Shown here in pieces: positions 6,326 to 6,394 of a stretch of DNA of 6,394 bases (the first letter of the stretch is position 1; each line of letters opens with the position of its first letter). Origin of the DNA: Anaerolineaceae bacterium. GTDB lineage: Bacteria > Chloroflexota > Anaerolineae > Anaerolineales > Anaerolineaceae. The stretch lies in assembly GCA_017995665.1 (NCBI GenBank), contig JAGOIM010000090.1, positions 1-6,394 on the forward strand, in the 5' to 3' direction. A program made the position numbers and the translations under genes. The notes beneath the pieces are model-generated. The model was not told where the DNA came from. It did not search any database and saw nothing but the letters and a program-made list of their open reading frames with translations.

Positions 6326-6394
6326 AATCAACCAGGCAGGTGTGGGTGAATTTGTTCGCGCCCATGAGGCTTCTTTGAAAAACTCGTGTTGTAG

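Larger units (their letters stand above)
6030..6394. other. 365-base region without a recognised gene, rich in inverted repeats
   Basis: I find no reading frame here with family resemblance; open stretches are short in all six frames. The region holds two tandem repeat-plus-hairpin modules, a further small hairpin at 6300-6325, and the direct repeat TCGCGCCC (6273-6280 and 6356-6363). It could encode a structured RNA, be a decayed mobile element, or be the flank of a gene beyond the right edge. I do not recognise it as tRNA, tmRNA, SRP RNA, RNase P RNA or a CRISPR. Confidence 0.6.

Noticed and set aside
6290..6394. Short open frames entering from the right edge on the minus strand (up to 34 codons)
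   Set aside because: They are too short and show no recognisable family; a gene end there cannot be supported.

Overview
The window carries five genes and a right-hand stretch of about 365 bases with no convincing gene. Base composition is moderate, and the proteins look bacterial. The archaeal/SCP2-type thiolase, the large cytosolic GH13 enzyme with its NNPDEE motif, and the ATP-type phosphofructokinase together suggest an anaerobic heterotroph, possibly a Chloroflexota (Anaerolineae) member. That placement is an inference from family resemblance, not a database result.

Layout. Positions 1-3403 hold two minus-strand genes read right to left. A thiolase-superfamily enzyme (3403-2255) comes first, followed 48 bases later by a large GH13 alpha-amylase-family enzyme (2206 to beyond position 1, C-terminus missing). 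The two are probably one operon. A 107-base divergent control region with a perfect 14-bp palindrome separates the thiolase from a plus-strand cyclase-family metal hydrolase (3511-4140). This gene converges, with a 17-base gap, on a minus-strand gene at 4934-4158. That gene is a LuxR-type response regulator whose receiver domain is cut by a single in-frame TAA codon; the frame stays open on both sides and both halves align to the family. A 67-base divergent region with a symmetric TATAAT box separates it from pfkA (5002-5973), which ends in a strong, bidirectional-looking intrinsic terminator (5989-6029).

The tail, 6030-6394, holds two tandem modules about 103 bp apart. Each has the direct repeat ATACATAGCG followed by an 11-bp perfect inverted repeat around a 30-32 base loop. 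The two stems differ at three of 11 pairs, and all three differences are compensated on the other arm. That is the pattern expected of a conserved structure in RNA or single-stranded DNA. I do not recognise it as a known element.

Metabolism. The GH13 enzyme could release sugars from alpha-glucans, and PfkA commits fructose 6-phosphate to glycolysis. The thiolase and the cyclase-family hydrolase act on acyl-CoA and on an unknown amide or lactone-type substrate. The links between these genes are inferred. The strongest leads are the paired covarying hairpins and the interrupted response regulator.
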